DNA from: DASPTR01 sp041481365 | Lineage (GTDB): Archaea; Thermoproteota; Bathyarchaeia; Bathyarchaeales; Bathycorpusculaceae | Direction of reading: 5' to 3' | NCBI GenBank assembly: GCA_041481365.1 | Contig: JBGPBS010000071.1 | Span: forward strand, 1-7,454 | Length of the DNA: 7,454 nucleotides | Shown: positions 1-6,422 of the stretch, in pieces | Layout of the letters: every line of letters starts with the position of its first letter | Numbering within the stretch: position 1 is the first letter of the stretch | Notes under the pieces: model-generated | What the model saw: the letters and a program-made list of their open reading frames with translations, nothing else | Database searches by the model: none | What the model was told of the DNA's origin: nothing | Translations under genes and position numbers: made by a program

Positions 1-403
1 CGTTGGGGTTGATGGTGAACGTCCAGAGTGAGTCTCCGACTCCGGTGTAGTTGCGGATTATTCCTCCGTTCGTGTCATCCGGAACCTGCGTTGCAATCAC
101 GGGTGTATACTCTGTGAGGTCTGATATTTCTGAAGTTGTCAGGTTGTGTCCTTCACCTGCAGTGAAATTCAAGGGGTGTTTGTCGGCGTACCATATAAGT
201 GTTTGGTAAACGTTCTGTATTATCTCGCCGCTGGCGGTGTCGTATGCGCGGGCCGGGTCGAGATTTTTCGGCTGCCCTATCGTCCCTACATAGTATATTT
301 TTTCCACGACTGGTGGTTGAACTGAGAACGCTGGAATAACTGCGAAGATACTCGTCACTAGCAAACACGTTGCAATTATAGTTAGCAATTTAACGTTTTT
401 CAT
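1..403 (-). CDS. ABC importer family 5 solute-binding protein, N-terminal part (cut by window edge)
   Basis: This is the extracellular substrate receptor of the adjacent importer; it would capture the cargo outside the membrane and deliver it to the DppB/DppC pore. Reading leftward from ATG 403 gives 134 complete codons open to the window edge. Residues 1-28 form a signal peptide: basic MKNVK, a hydrophobic core, and a likely cleavage near AFS-VQPP. I see no convincing lipobox; the only early Cys (13) sits inside the core. The mature start carries the family 5 hallmark: a YYVGTIGQPKNLDPARAYDT stretch (residues 37-56), then IIQNVYQTLI, and WTFTI near 127-131 where the family usually has a 'W-T-F-x-L/I' strand. 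Three N-glycosylation sequons (NFT, NLT, NYT) fit an archaeal surface protein. The start is supported by AAGGGAT (413-407) and AGGAGA (423-418). Most of the protein, including any C-terminal anchor, lies outside the window. The family call is firm; the substrate is unknown. Confidence 0.9.
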   Translation of the reverse strand, partial: MKNVKLLTIIATCLLVTSIFAVIPAFSVQPPVVEKIYYVGTIGQPKNLDPARAYDTASGEIIQNVYQTLIWYADKHPLNFTAGEGHNLTTSEISDLTEYTPVIATQVPDDTNGGIIRNYTGVGDSLWTFTINPN

Positions 404-604
404 GTTATCCCTTCTTATCTCCTATTCTCCTTTATTCAGCAACAGTACATAAATCAAGCCCATATTTAGCGTTTACGGAAAATTGTTCTATAGCTCTTTA
501 CATTGGCCGAACGCCCTCGAACCGAACTATTAACAAAATGATCTATTGGCTGCGAGGCTCCATCCATACTCAACCCAAGCCCATTTCTCAGACGGGTTGC
601 GAAG
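404..604 (-). promoter_or_regulatory. Intergenic region with candidate promoter of the binding-protein gene
   Basis: This 201-nt gap separates the small membrane gene from the binding-protein gene. On the minus strand a TATA-like TTTATGTA lies at 453-446, about 45 nt before the ATG at 403. Transcription would then start near 424, leaving a leader of about 20 nt that contains AGGAGA (423-418) and AAGGGAT (413-407). A second AT-rich element (CTAAATATG) lies near 470-462. Just after the upstream stop codon, CAACCC (571-576) and GGGTTG (594-599) form a 6-bp inverted repeat with a 17-nt loop, which could fold in the transcript. A separate promoter would allow binding protein to be made in excess over the membrane subunits, as is common in ABC importers. 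This is inferred from sequence only. Confidence 0.45.
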
Positions 605-901
605 TCATGAAAGCACTCCGAAAAGCACGGACAGCCCCACCATGGAAGCTCCTACTACCAACAAAGCTCTCGCGCGAGGGGAAAGGTTGGAATGGAAGAA
701 AGCCAACAGTCCTCCCACAAAGAAAATGGCGGCGCCCTCCACAAACGTAAGATCAGAAACGATCCTGGGGATCAATTTCCCCGAAAAATACCCTGTCGGG
801 AAGAACACCCAGAAAAAGACACCCACAACCACATCTACGATTGACAGAACTGCCATGACCAGAACAATCCTTCTGAGAAATGCATATCTGTCCGGATGCA
901 A
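605..901 (-). CDS. Small three-helix membrane protein between DppF and the binding protein
   Basis: I do not recognise a named family. Reading from TTG 901 gives 98 residues with about three membrane helices: roughly 12-34, 50-69 and 79-97. Two basic residues (R10, R11) precede helix 1, and an SPRAR loop lies between helices 2 and 3, which suggests those sides face the cytoplasm. Helix 2 carries the phrase VEGAAIFFVGG. The start is uncertain. TTG 901 lies 29 nt after the DppF stop; TTG 973 and TTG 958 would overlap the end of DppF; ATG 856 would begin inside helix 1 and lose its basic flank. I chose 901 because it avoids overlap and keeps that flank. The gene sits on the same strand just behind the four importer genes and before the binding protein, so an accessory role at the transporter is plausible but is inference from position. 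It could also be an unrelated passenger. Confidence 0.65.
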   Translation of the reverse strand: MHPDRYAFLRRIVLVMAVLSIVDVVVGVFFWVFFPTGYFSGKLIPRIVSDLTFVEGAAIFFVGGLLAFFHSNLSPRARALLVVGASMVGLSVLFGVLS

Positions 902-929
902 GGGGACTCTTCCATCAATCTGAACCTGA

Positions 930-1979
930 CTATTTGTTGAATAAGTGGCAGGCAACCAAATGCTCGTTTCCAACGTCGATCAGCTTTGGCTCCTGAGTTT
1001 GACACACTTGCATAGCGCTGTCGCATCTGGGGTGAAATCTGCAACCGCTTGGAGGGTTAACTGGACTTGGAACCTCCCCGCTGAGCATAACACGCTTCCT
1101 CTTCAGGGTTGGGTCAGGCACTGGAATAGCTGAGAAGAGTGCGATTGAGTAGGGATGAAGAGGCCTCTCGTAAAGCTCGGGCGTTCGCGCAAGCTCGACT
1201 ATCTTTCCAAGATACATGACCGCAACTCTGTCAGCTATGCATTCGACGACGCTTAGGTCGTGACTAATGTAGACATAGGTTAAGTCAAAATCCTTGCGCA
1301 ATCCTTGAAAGAGGTTTAAAAGTTGAGCGCGAACCGACACGTCCACCGAGGATGTGGGCTCGTCAAGAAACACCAGCTTAGGCGTCGTGATCAGGGCTCT
1401 GGCTATAGCGATCCTTTGCCTCTGGCCACCGCTGAACTCGTGAGGATACCGGTACAGGTGCCTGTCATTCAACCCCACCCTCTGAAGCATCTCACTAACC
1501 TTTTTCAAACCAGCACTGCCTCTAGCTATGTTCTGAACGGCCAAAGGTTCAAGGAGAACATCCTTGACTAGCATCCTGGGATTCAGAGACCGCGTCGGAT
1601 CTTGGTACACCATCTGCATCTTCCGTCTCATATCTCTCAGCTTGCGCCCCTTGAAGACCGCGAGGTCCCATTGCGCTCTGAGTCTGCGGAGTTCGAACCC
1701 GCCTCTTTTCTCCTTTTGCAGAGTTCTTATTCTTTCCTTAACCTCGTCAGGAACATCAAGGAATATGTTTCCAGAATTGGGGTTTAATAGTCTGAGAGTC
1801 GTCTTCGCAAGCGTGGTTTTGCCACATCCGGATTCTCCGACCAAGCCGAAGGTTTCGCCTTTCTCCACCGTCAGGGAAACGCCATCCACAGCTTTGACCG
1901 CTCCGACCTTTCTTCGCAGAACACCTCCCGTCAAGGCGTAATGCTTCTTCAAATCCTCCAGTTCAAGCATGAAGCTCAT
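930..1979 (-). CDS. dppF: DppF/OppF-type ABC importer ATPase
   Basis: This is one of the two cytoplasmic ATPases that power the peptide-type importer; it pairs with the DppD-type subunit. All canonical ABC elements are visible: Walker A GESGCGKT (48-55), Q-loop VYQDP (Q126), signature FSGGQ (182-186), Walker B LVFLDEP (202-208) and switch histidine H240. The C-terminal oligopeptide/dipeptide domain begins at about 272 (RPLHPYS) and has cysteines 313, 319, 326 and 344; in some family members this region carries an iron-sulfur cluster. At 349 residues it is slightly longer than E. coli DppF (334). A basic, charged stretch at about 75-118 between Walker A and the Q-loop accounts for most of the difference. 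Its ATG overlaps the DppD stop as ATGA, indicating coupled translation. Class assignment is secure; dppF is a family-level symbol and does not imply dipeptides are the cargo. Confidence 0.95.
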   Translation of the reverse strand: MSFMLELEDLKKHYALTGGVLRRKVGAVKAVDGVSLTVEKGETFGLVGESGCGKTTLAKTTLRLLNPNSGNIFLDVPDEVKERIRTLQKEKRGGFELRRLRAQWDLAVFKGRKLRDMRRKMQMVYQDPTRSLNPRMLVKDVLLEPLAVQNIARGSAGLKKVSEMLQRVGLNDRHLYRYPHEFSGGQRQRIAIARALITTPKLVFLDEPTSSVDVSVRAQLLNLFQGLRKDFDLTYVYISHDLSVVECIADRVAVMYLGKIVELARTPELYERPLHPYSIALFSAIPVPDPTLKRKRVMLSGEVPSPVNPPSGCRFHPRCDSAMQVCQTQEPKLIDVGNEHLVACHLFNK

Positions 1980-3169
1980 TGAGACTCACCTGCGTACAGA
2001 TGACAAAGGACTTGATGGCCTTTCTTTGGGCTCACAAACTCCGGCTTCTCCCTTACGCACTTTTCCATTGCGTAGGGGCATCTGTCGTTAAACCTGCAAC
2101 CTTTCGGCGGACTTATCAAGCTGGGCACGAAACCTTCAATTGACTTCAATTGCGTCCCCGGCCTCGGAATGCACTCTAGAAGCGCTTTCGTGTAGGGATG
2201 CAATGGATTCTTGAATACTTCGAGGACCTCGGCCAACTCCACAACGTTTCCTGCGTACATGACTGCCACGCGGTCACACATCTCGGCCACAACGCCCATG
2301 TCGTGTGTGATGTACTGAATGGTCATCCCGTATTTTGTCTTAAGATCCTTTATAAGAGTTAGAATCTGCAGCTGGACTGTGACGTCGAGGTTGGTGGTCG
2401 GTTCATCGGCTATCAGAAGTTTCGGGTTGCAAGAAAGAGCCATCGCTATGACGACCCTCTGAGCCATGCCGCCGCTAAGTTCATGAGGGTACATCTCTGC
2501 CACTCTGTCGGGGTCCGGTATTCGCATGTCTTTCAGCATTCTTACAACCTCTTTTGTGACCTCTGCGTTGAATCTGTGTTTGAAACGGTTCAAAACCGGA
2601 ATTCTCGAAGCGATCCTCACAATCAATCGTTGCGGGTCGTCTATCATTCTTTCAAGCATTCGCCTTTCTCGTTTGCTTAGAACAGCCTTTCTCAGCTTTG
2701 TCTTTTCATGTTCACTCAAGTTGCCCTGCTTCAAGCTTTCCGTTGCATTCTTGCTGTCTTCCAACAGTTTCAAGCAGAGGTCTTCCATTCTGTGATGCAA
2801 AATGGCCTCAGAAATCTGTTGTCTAACAGTGTACACAGGGTTCAGTGCAGACTTGGGATCCTGAAAAATCATTGAAATATCTTTTCCCCTAACGGTTCTC
2901 AAGTAGGCGTCCCGTTGACGCAACAGGTTTATCCACTGGTCATTCTTCTGCAGGAATATCTTGCCCCCTTCTATTTTCCCGGGAGGCGGAATCAGGTTCA
3001 ACTCTGAAAAACCCGTCACAGACTTGCCGCAGCCTGTTTCGCCGACCACCCCGATGGTTTCGCCATCTTTTATTTGCAGTCTAACCCTGTCCAGTGCTTC
3101 AACTACCCCTTCGTAAGTGTAGAACCTCAGATCCAAGTCTTCTATGCGAAGAAACACGTTTCCAGTCAT
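1976..3169 (-). CDS. dppD: DppD/OppD-type ABC importer ATPase with an inserted segment
   Basis: This is the second cytoplasmic ATPase of the importer. It shows Walker A GETGCGKS (43-50), Q-loop IFQDP (Q103) followed by the typical SALNPVYTV, signature LSGGM (231-235), Walker B LLIADEP (251-257) and switch histidine H289. The C-terminal family domain starts near NPLHPYT (321-327) and has cysteines 358, 364, 371 and 389 in a CRFxDRC type arrangement. At 397 residues it is about 70 longer than E. coli DppD (327). The excess sits between the Q-loop and the signature, about residues 130-205, and is rich in Lys, Arg and Glu (for example LSKRERRMLERMIDD). This segment falls in the helical subdomain that contacts the permease. 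The start is well supported: GAGGAGG lies 7 nt upstream, inside the end of the DppC gene. The function is secure by family; the substrate is not known. Confidence 0.95.
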   Translation of the reverse strand: MTGNVFLRIEDLDLRFYTYEGVVEALDRVRLQIKDGETIGVVGETGCGKSVTGFSELNLIPPPGKIEGGKIFLQKNDQWINLLRQRDAYLRTVRGKDISMIFQDPKSALNPVYTVRQQISEAILHHRMEDLCLKLLEDSKNATESLKQGNLSEHEKTKLRKAVLSKRERRMLERMIDDPQRLIVRIASRIPVLNRFKHRFNAEVTKEVVRMLKDMRIPDPDRVAEMYPHELSGGMAQRVVIAMALSCNPKLLIADEPTTNLDVTVQLQILTLIKDLKTKYGMTIQYITHDMGVVAEMCDRVAVMYAGNVVELAEVLEVFKNPLHPYTKALLECIPRPGTQLKSIEGFVPSLISPPKGCRFNDRCPYAMEKCVREKPEFVSPKKGHQVLCHLYAGESQ

Positions 3170-3170
3170 T

Positions 3171-4511
3171 TCATTTCCTCCTCAGCGTCGGGTCCAATAT
3201 GTCTCTCAGAGCATCTCCGAGCAGGTTCCATCCCAGCACAAATATCGATATGAATATGCCCGGTATAATGAACGTGAACCAGTAGGCAAACGGTGCAGCT
3301 GGATTCGCATAAATCCAGTTCTGAGAAAGTGAAATGATCTGTCCCCAGTCTGCGTACCCGAGGGTGGATCCGAGCCCAAGGAAACTCAGTGCAGCCGCTG
3401 CCAAAACGATGGTTCCCAGGTCCAGAGTGAACACTATCAGCACTGGATAGATCGAATTTGGCAAGATGTGGCTGCCGATGACCCGTAAGTCTGAGCAACC
3501 CACGGATTTTGCCGCTTCCACGTAATCCTCGTTCTTGACCCTCAATATTTCTCCACGGATGAGTCTTGCGTACCCTGGCCACCCCACAATGACCAGCGAA
3601 ATCATCACCGCGTCCAAACGCGCGACTCCAGTGGGTACAAGGACCACGATCAAGGCCATGGAAAGTATTAGGCCTGGAAACGCGAGAACGACGTCTGTGA
3701 GGCGCATCAGAACCTCGTCCATCCACCCGCCGTAGTAGGCAGCGAGGATTCCTATCACCAGACCGATAACTAAAGAGCCGCCGGCCACATAGATCCCTAT
3801 GCGTAACGCCGACCGTGCACCCCAGATGCAACCATAGTATATATCGTACTGTCCTTGCATCGTGCCAAATGGATGCTGTGCGTTTGGAGCGACCGGAATC
3901 AGGGACATTCCCTGATGCGGCATCACCATGGAGTCTCCCCCCTGACTAACGTCGCCCGGTGGAGCTAGAACGGGAGCAAACAACGCCATGAAAACGTAGA
4001 AAAGCACGATCGCAGCGCCTATGATTGACAGTGAACTCTTCCTCACGAGCTTCAGCGTGAACCTTATTTCCTTGATTCTTGGTTGCATTTCAACTCTCTC
4101 CTTTTCAATTACCGCACGGACGCTCTCGCCTCCAAAGAATGTTGTTGTAGAAGACCTCGTCAAATAGTACAACATCACTAAATCCAGCTCCAGAAAAATG
4201 GCATAAACTATCCAAGCTGCGCCGAACATCGCAGGCAACAGAATTCTCACGATTACGTCAGCGACCACCAGCACGGTTGCCGCCAGCCACCCGAACGCCT
4301 GTCCTGACCACAGATAGTAGGCAAGCAACAATCCAAGCATTCCTGTTCCAACGAGAACAGTTCCCGTCAGTCCAACATTGAGCCCTGGCAAAGCGTTTGG
4401 CAACGGGTTTCCGACCACGAACAGCAGAATCCCAATGTTTATTTCGATGACACTTAGTATGGCTTCCAGTGTAGCGAGAAAAGTTAGTCCTAGAGACCTT
4501 TCTCCAACCAT
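3171..4511 (-). CDS. dppC: DppC/OppC-type permease fused to an N-terminal membrane domain
   Basis: This is one of the two pore subunits of the importer. The conserved permease part starts near residue 145: a first helix at about 160-180, then HPFGT (213-217), the WGARSALRIG block (230-239), further helices, and the EAA loop (about 329-352: DYVEAAKSVG...ILPN) that docks onto an ATPase. It ends with the usual LGDALRDILDPTLRRK. The family motif after HPFGT normally contains GRD; here it reads QGQYDIYYG. At 446 residues it is about 145 longer than E. coli DppC (300). The extra part (1-128) has about four helices (roughly 9-33, 46-67, 72-92, 96-116) and ends YYLTRSSTTTFFG, resembling free-standing small archaeal membrane proteins that end in a YYLxRP...FFG-like phrase. 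A charged linker (129-158) joins the two parts. The gene starts 2 nt after the DppB stop. The role of the extra domain is unknown. Confidence 0.95.
   Translation of the reverse strand: MVGERSLGLTFLATLEAILSVIEINIGILLFVVGNPLPNALPGLNVGLTGTVLVGTGMLGLLLAYYLWSGQAFGWLAATVLVVADVIVRILLPAMFGAAWIVYAIFLELDLVMLYYLTRSSTTTFFGGESVRAVIEKERVEMQPRIKEIRFTLKLVRKSSLSIIGAAIVLFYVFMALFAPVLAPPGDVSQGGDSMVMPHQGMSLIPVAPNAQHPFGTMQGQYDIYYGCIWGARSALRIGIYVAGGSLVIGLVIGILAAYYGGWMDEVLMRLTDVVLAFPGLILSMALIVVLVPTGVARLDAVMISLVIVGWPGYARLIRGEILRVKNEDYVEAAKSVGCSDLRVIGSHILPNSIYPVLIVFTLDLGTIVLAAAALSFLGLGSTLGYADWGQIISLSQNWIYANPAAPFAYWFTFIIPGIFISIFVLGWNLLGDALRDILDPTLRRK
3177..3183 (-). promoter_or_regulatory. Strong Shine-Dalgarno site for the DppD-type ATPase gene
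   Basis: GAGGAGG on the minus strand lies 7 nt before ATG 3169. It is embedded in the last Arg-Arg codons of the DppC gene, whose TGA stop (3173-3171) is 1 nt from the ATG. This fixes the DppD start and indicates coupled reinitiation. Confidence 0.8.
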
Positions 4512-4513
4512 TT

Positions 4514-5551
4514 CTATCCCAGCCTGATCCTAGGGTCTATGTAGGCGTACAGAACGTCAACGATCAGGTTTGAAATGACAAAAACAACAGCGCTCATGAG
4601 TGCGTAGCCAATCACCGGCGGTATATCGAGTAAGGTAGCGGAAGTAGCTGCGTACTGTCCTATGCCGCCCATGTTGAAAACGGTTTCCGTGATGACGACT
4701 CCTGTCAGCAAGCTTGCAATCATCAACCCTGAAATCGTTATTGCCGGAATCAAAGCGTTTCTTCTTGCATGTTTGTTCACGACTTCGTTCCTGCTCAGAC
4801 CCTTTGCCTTCGCCGCGGTTATGTAGTCTTTCCCAAGCGCCTCCAACATGCTTGAACGCGTGACTCTAACCATTACGGCTGAGTTCAGTAGGCTCAGAAC
4901 CGTGATAGGAAGAACCAGATGCCTGACTGCGTCTAGGAATATCCACCATTGCCCGTTTATCAACGAATCGATCGTCAAGAGGCCCGTGTGCCAATGCCAC
5001 GGGCTGTTCGGCTGAGATATGTACGTAAAAACCTCTTGCCCATATCTTTGCGGCGGAAACCACCCTAGGCCAGCGTAGAATATTGACAGCAACACTATGC
5101 CAAACCAGAAAGAAGGCAGAGATGTTCCCAAGATCGCCATGACTCTAGAACCTTGATCAATCGGCTTATCCTTGTTTGCTCCTGCACGCACTCCCAAGGC
5201 CAATCCTATGAAAACTATGATAGGCGAGGCGTACATAACAATCTCAATCGTCGCAGGCAACCTTCTCATTATGGCATCAAACACGGGCGTACCATTCGAA
5301 TCTATACCCAAATTGTGGTCAACGAGTATCGACTTCATCCAGTCGTAGAACTGCACGTAAACAGGATCGTACAGGCCATACGCCTTTGCTACTTCCTCCC
5401 AATGTCTTGCCTGCCTCGGGTCTCTTATGAACAGCGAGACTCGCACTGATACGGGGAGAAACTGCACCACAGCGAAGATAAGTATGACTGCCCCAAACAA
5501 CACAGGTATGGCGAGGATCAGCCTTCTCAACACGTAGGTTCTCAAGCCCAT
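4514..5551 (-). CDS. dppB: DppB/OppB-type ABC importer permease
   Basis: This is the first gene of the importer operon and one of the two pore subunits in the cytoplasmic membrane. Its 345 residues match the usual family length (E. coli DppB 339). The N-terminus MGLRTYVLRRLILAIPVLFG followed by AVILIFAVVQFLP is the classic DppB first helix. Next comes an extracytoplasmic segment containing the family pattern GLYDPVYVQFYDWMKSIL...LGIDSNGTPV (about 59-90). Helices follow at about 105-122, 139-160, 209-228, 269-290 and 315-336. LPSFWFGIVLL (145-155) is a typical helix of the family. The EAA loop (about 242-269, DYITAAKAKG...ALIP) contacts an ATPase subunit, and FNMGGIGQ and IDPRIRLG close the protein in the standard way. 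ATG 5551 has no Shine-Dalgarno sequence, but a TATA-like box about 35 nt upstream implies a very short leader. Cargo specificity cannot be read from the sequence. Confidence 0.96.
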   Translation of the reverse strand: MGLRTYVLRRLILAIPVLFGAVILIFAVVQFLPVSVRVSLFIRDPRQARHWEEVAKAYGLYDPVYVQFYDWMKSILVDHNLGIDSNGTPVFDAIMRRLPATIEIVMYASPIIVFIGLALGVRAGANKDKPIDQGSRVMAILGTSLPSFWFGIVLLSIFYAGLGWFPPQRYGQEVFTYISQPNSPWHWHTGLLTIDSLINGQWWIFLDAVRHLVLPITVLSLLNSAVMVRVTRSSMLEALGKDYITAAKAKGLSRNEVVNKHARRNALIPAITISGLMIASLLTGVVITETVFNMGGIGQYAATSATLLDIPPVIGYALMSAVVFVISNLIVDVLYAYIDPRIRLG

Positions 5552-5682
5552 AACGGTCGAGTAGTTTTAGCCGAGCGCGAACATATAACTTTGTCGGAAT
5601 CGATTAAAAATTGAATAATCTCGGCAAAGATGTCTCCTCAGAGCTTGAGCAACCGTCTCTCTCAAGAGGAGCCGAGTTGCGC
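5552..5682 (-). promoter_or_regulatory. Candidate promoter region of the importer operon
   Basis: On the minus strand AGTTATATGT (5590-5581) is a good archaeal TATA-like box. Its centre lies about 34 nt before ATG 5551, so the transcript would begin close to 5560 with a leader of roughly 8-10 nt, consistent with the missing Shine-Dalgarno sequence. Just upstream, GATTA (5602-5606) and TAATC (5616-5620) form an inverted repeat around an AT-rich core, and AATCGATT (5598-5605) is a perfect 8-bp palindrome. These lie where archaeal regulators or TFB/TBP bind, so an operator is possible. The assignment comes from position and composition only. Confidence 0.5.
5634..5671 (-). terminator. Hairpin after the 226-residue membrane protein gene, possible terminator
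   Basis: CTCCTC (5634-5639) pairs with GAGGAG (5666-5671), and inside it TTGAG (5645-5649) pairs with CTCAA (5661-5665). The result is a two-part stem with a bulge on one side. It starts 11 nt after the stop codon (5685-5683) of the upstream gene. Downstream on the minus strand a T-rich stretch (about 5617-5606, including five T) could serve as an archaeal termination signal. The tract is short, so a role in processing or as a regulator site is also possible. Confidence 0.35.
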
Positions 5683-6363
5683 CTACCTGTGTGTTCTTCT
5701 GCGCTTCGTGTCCCTGCTCCTGAAAAGGCTCACTATGAAAGTGATTCCTCCAACTGTGCCCACAACGCCGCCGCCCGATGCTAGAAGAGTATAGGTTTCT
5801 CTGTTAGGAGCCACCATTTCAAAGAATAGTATATAGTCCGGTGGCTGCTTGCTCCACAGTCCTTCTTGAAGAACACTAACGGTATACGGGCCGCTCTGTT
5901 TAACCGTGAAACGAATCTGTGATGAAAAATAGTCCACTGTCAGACCTGCATCATCGACGTTCAGGTACTCAACCTCGACGATCGTGGGCGGTGTGCCCAT
6001 CTTGAAATAACCTGTCGCGGGCTCGCCCCAGTAGAAAGCTTGCAAACGGGTCACATCCCCTTCTGGCGAAGTTATCGTGGCGTTCACGGGCTGCGCGGAT
6101 GTAAACGACCCGCTTGCAAAGGGCACGCCCCAGTCCTGACTTGACGCGATGTCGACTCCGTACGTTCTTCCACTCGTCAGGTTGCGGGCATATGACCATA
6201 CTGAGTACTGTAAACCAACTTGAACCGTCTTCACGTTTGCCAGGTTGACTTCGCCGACAACTATACAGACAGCACCGATCAGCAGCACTACCAACCCAAA
6301 ATACGGCAGCTTGCTTCGCAACAAGAACTCTCCATCGTGTCTGTGGCCTCTGTTCAATTTCAA
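5683..6363 (-). CDS. Membrane-anchored protein with an extracytoplasmic domain, function unknown
   Basis: I do not recognise a named family. The 226 residues comprise a basic N-terminus, a membrane helix at about 20-37, an extracytoplasmic region of about 155 residues, a second helix at about 197-214, and an Arg/Lys-rich tail (RSRDTKRRRTHR) that should stay in the cytoplasm. The middle region looks like beta strands: VQVGLQYSVWSY, PVNATITSPEGDV and IRFTVKQSGPYTVSVLQ. The last phrase resembles beta-sandwich domains of GOLD-like or similar type in archaeal membrane proteins, a weak match by eye. Sequons NLT (61) and NAT (94) fit an external location. The start is TTG: no in-frame ATG exists between the upstream stop (6381-6379) and the first helix; TTG 6357 is an alternative. 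A TATA-like TAAAGTTAAT at 6390-6381 predicts a transcript starting near 6360, so the mRNA is probably leaderless. It precedes the importer on the same strand but may be a separate unit. Confidence 0.8.
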   Translation of the reverse strand: MKLNRGHRHDGEFLLRSKLPYFGLVVLLIGAVCIVVGEVNLANVKTVQVGLQYSVWSYARNLTSGRTYGVDIASSQDWGVPFASGSFTSAQPVNATITSPEGDVTRLQAFYWGEPATGYFKMGTPPTIVEVEYLNVDDAGLTVDYFSSQIRFTVKQSGPYTVSVLQEGLWSKQPPDYILFFEMVAPNRETYTLLASGGGVVGTVGGITFIVSLFRSRDTKRRRTHR

Positions 6364-6380
6364 GTAATGAAAACGGACTC

Positions 6381-6390
6381 ATTAACTTTA
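6381..6390 (-). promoter_or_regulatory. TATA-like box of the 226-residue membrane protein gene
   Basis: TAAAGTTAAT on the minus strand is centred about 23-29 nt before the candidate TTG starts at 6363 and 6357, the archaeal TATA-to-start distance. This implies a leaderless transcript and supports the TTG start. One copy of a TCATTAAC direct repeat overlaps it. Confidence 0.45.
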
Positions 6391-6422
6391 CTGATTGTCT
6401 AGACGTCATTAACGGAAGCGAG

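Noticed and set aside
546..923. Plus-strand open frame of 125 codons opposite the small membrane protein gene
   Set aside because: It is antisense to a frame with a clear membrane-helix pattern, and its own translation is low-complexity (Thr, Lys, Pro) with no domain character.
835..1044. 69-codon minus-strand frame across the end of the DppF-type gene
   Set aside because: It overlaps both DppF and the small membrane gene in a third frame and ends after a few non-hydrophobic residues.
3166..3831. 221-codon minus-strand frame inside the DppC-type gene
   Set aside because: The same strand in another frame encodes the highly conserved permease core; this translation is Arg/His/Gly-rich and looks like a frame shadow.
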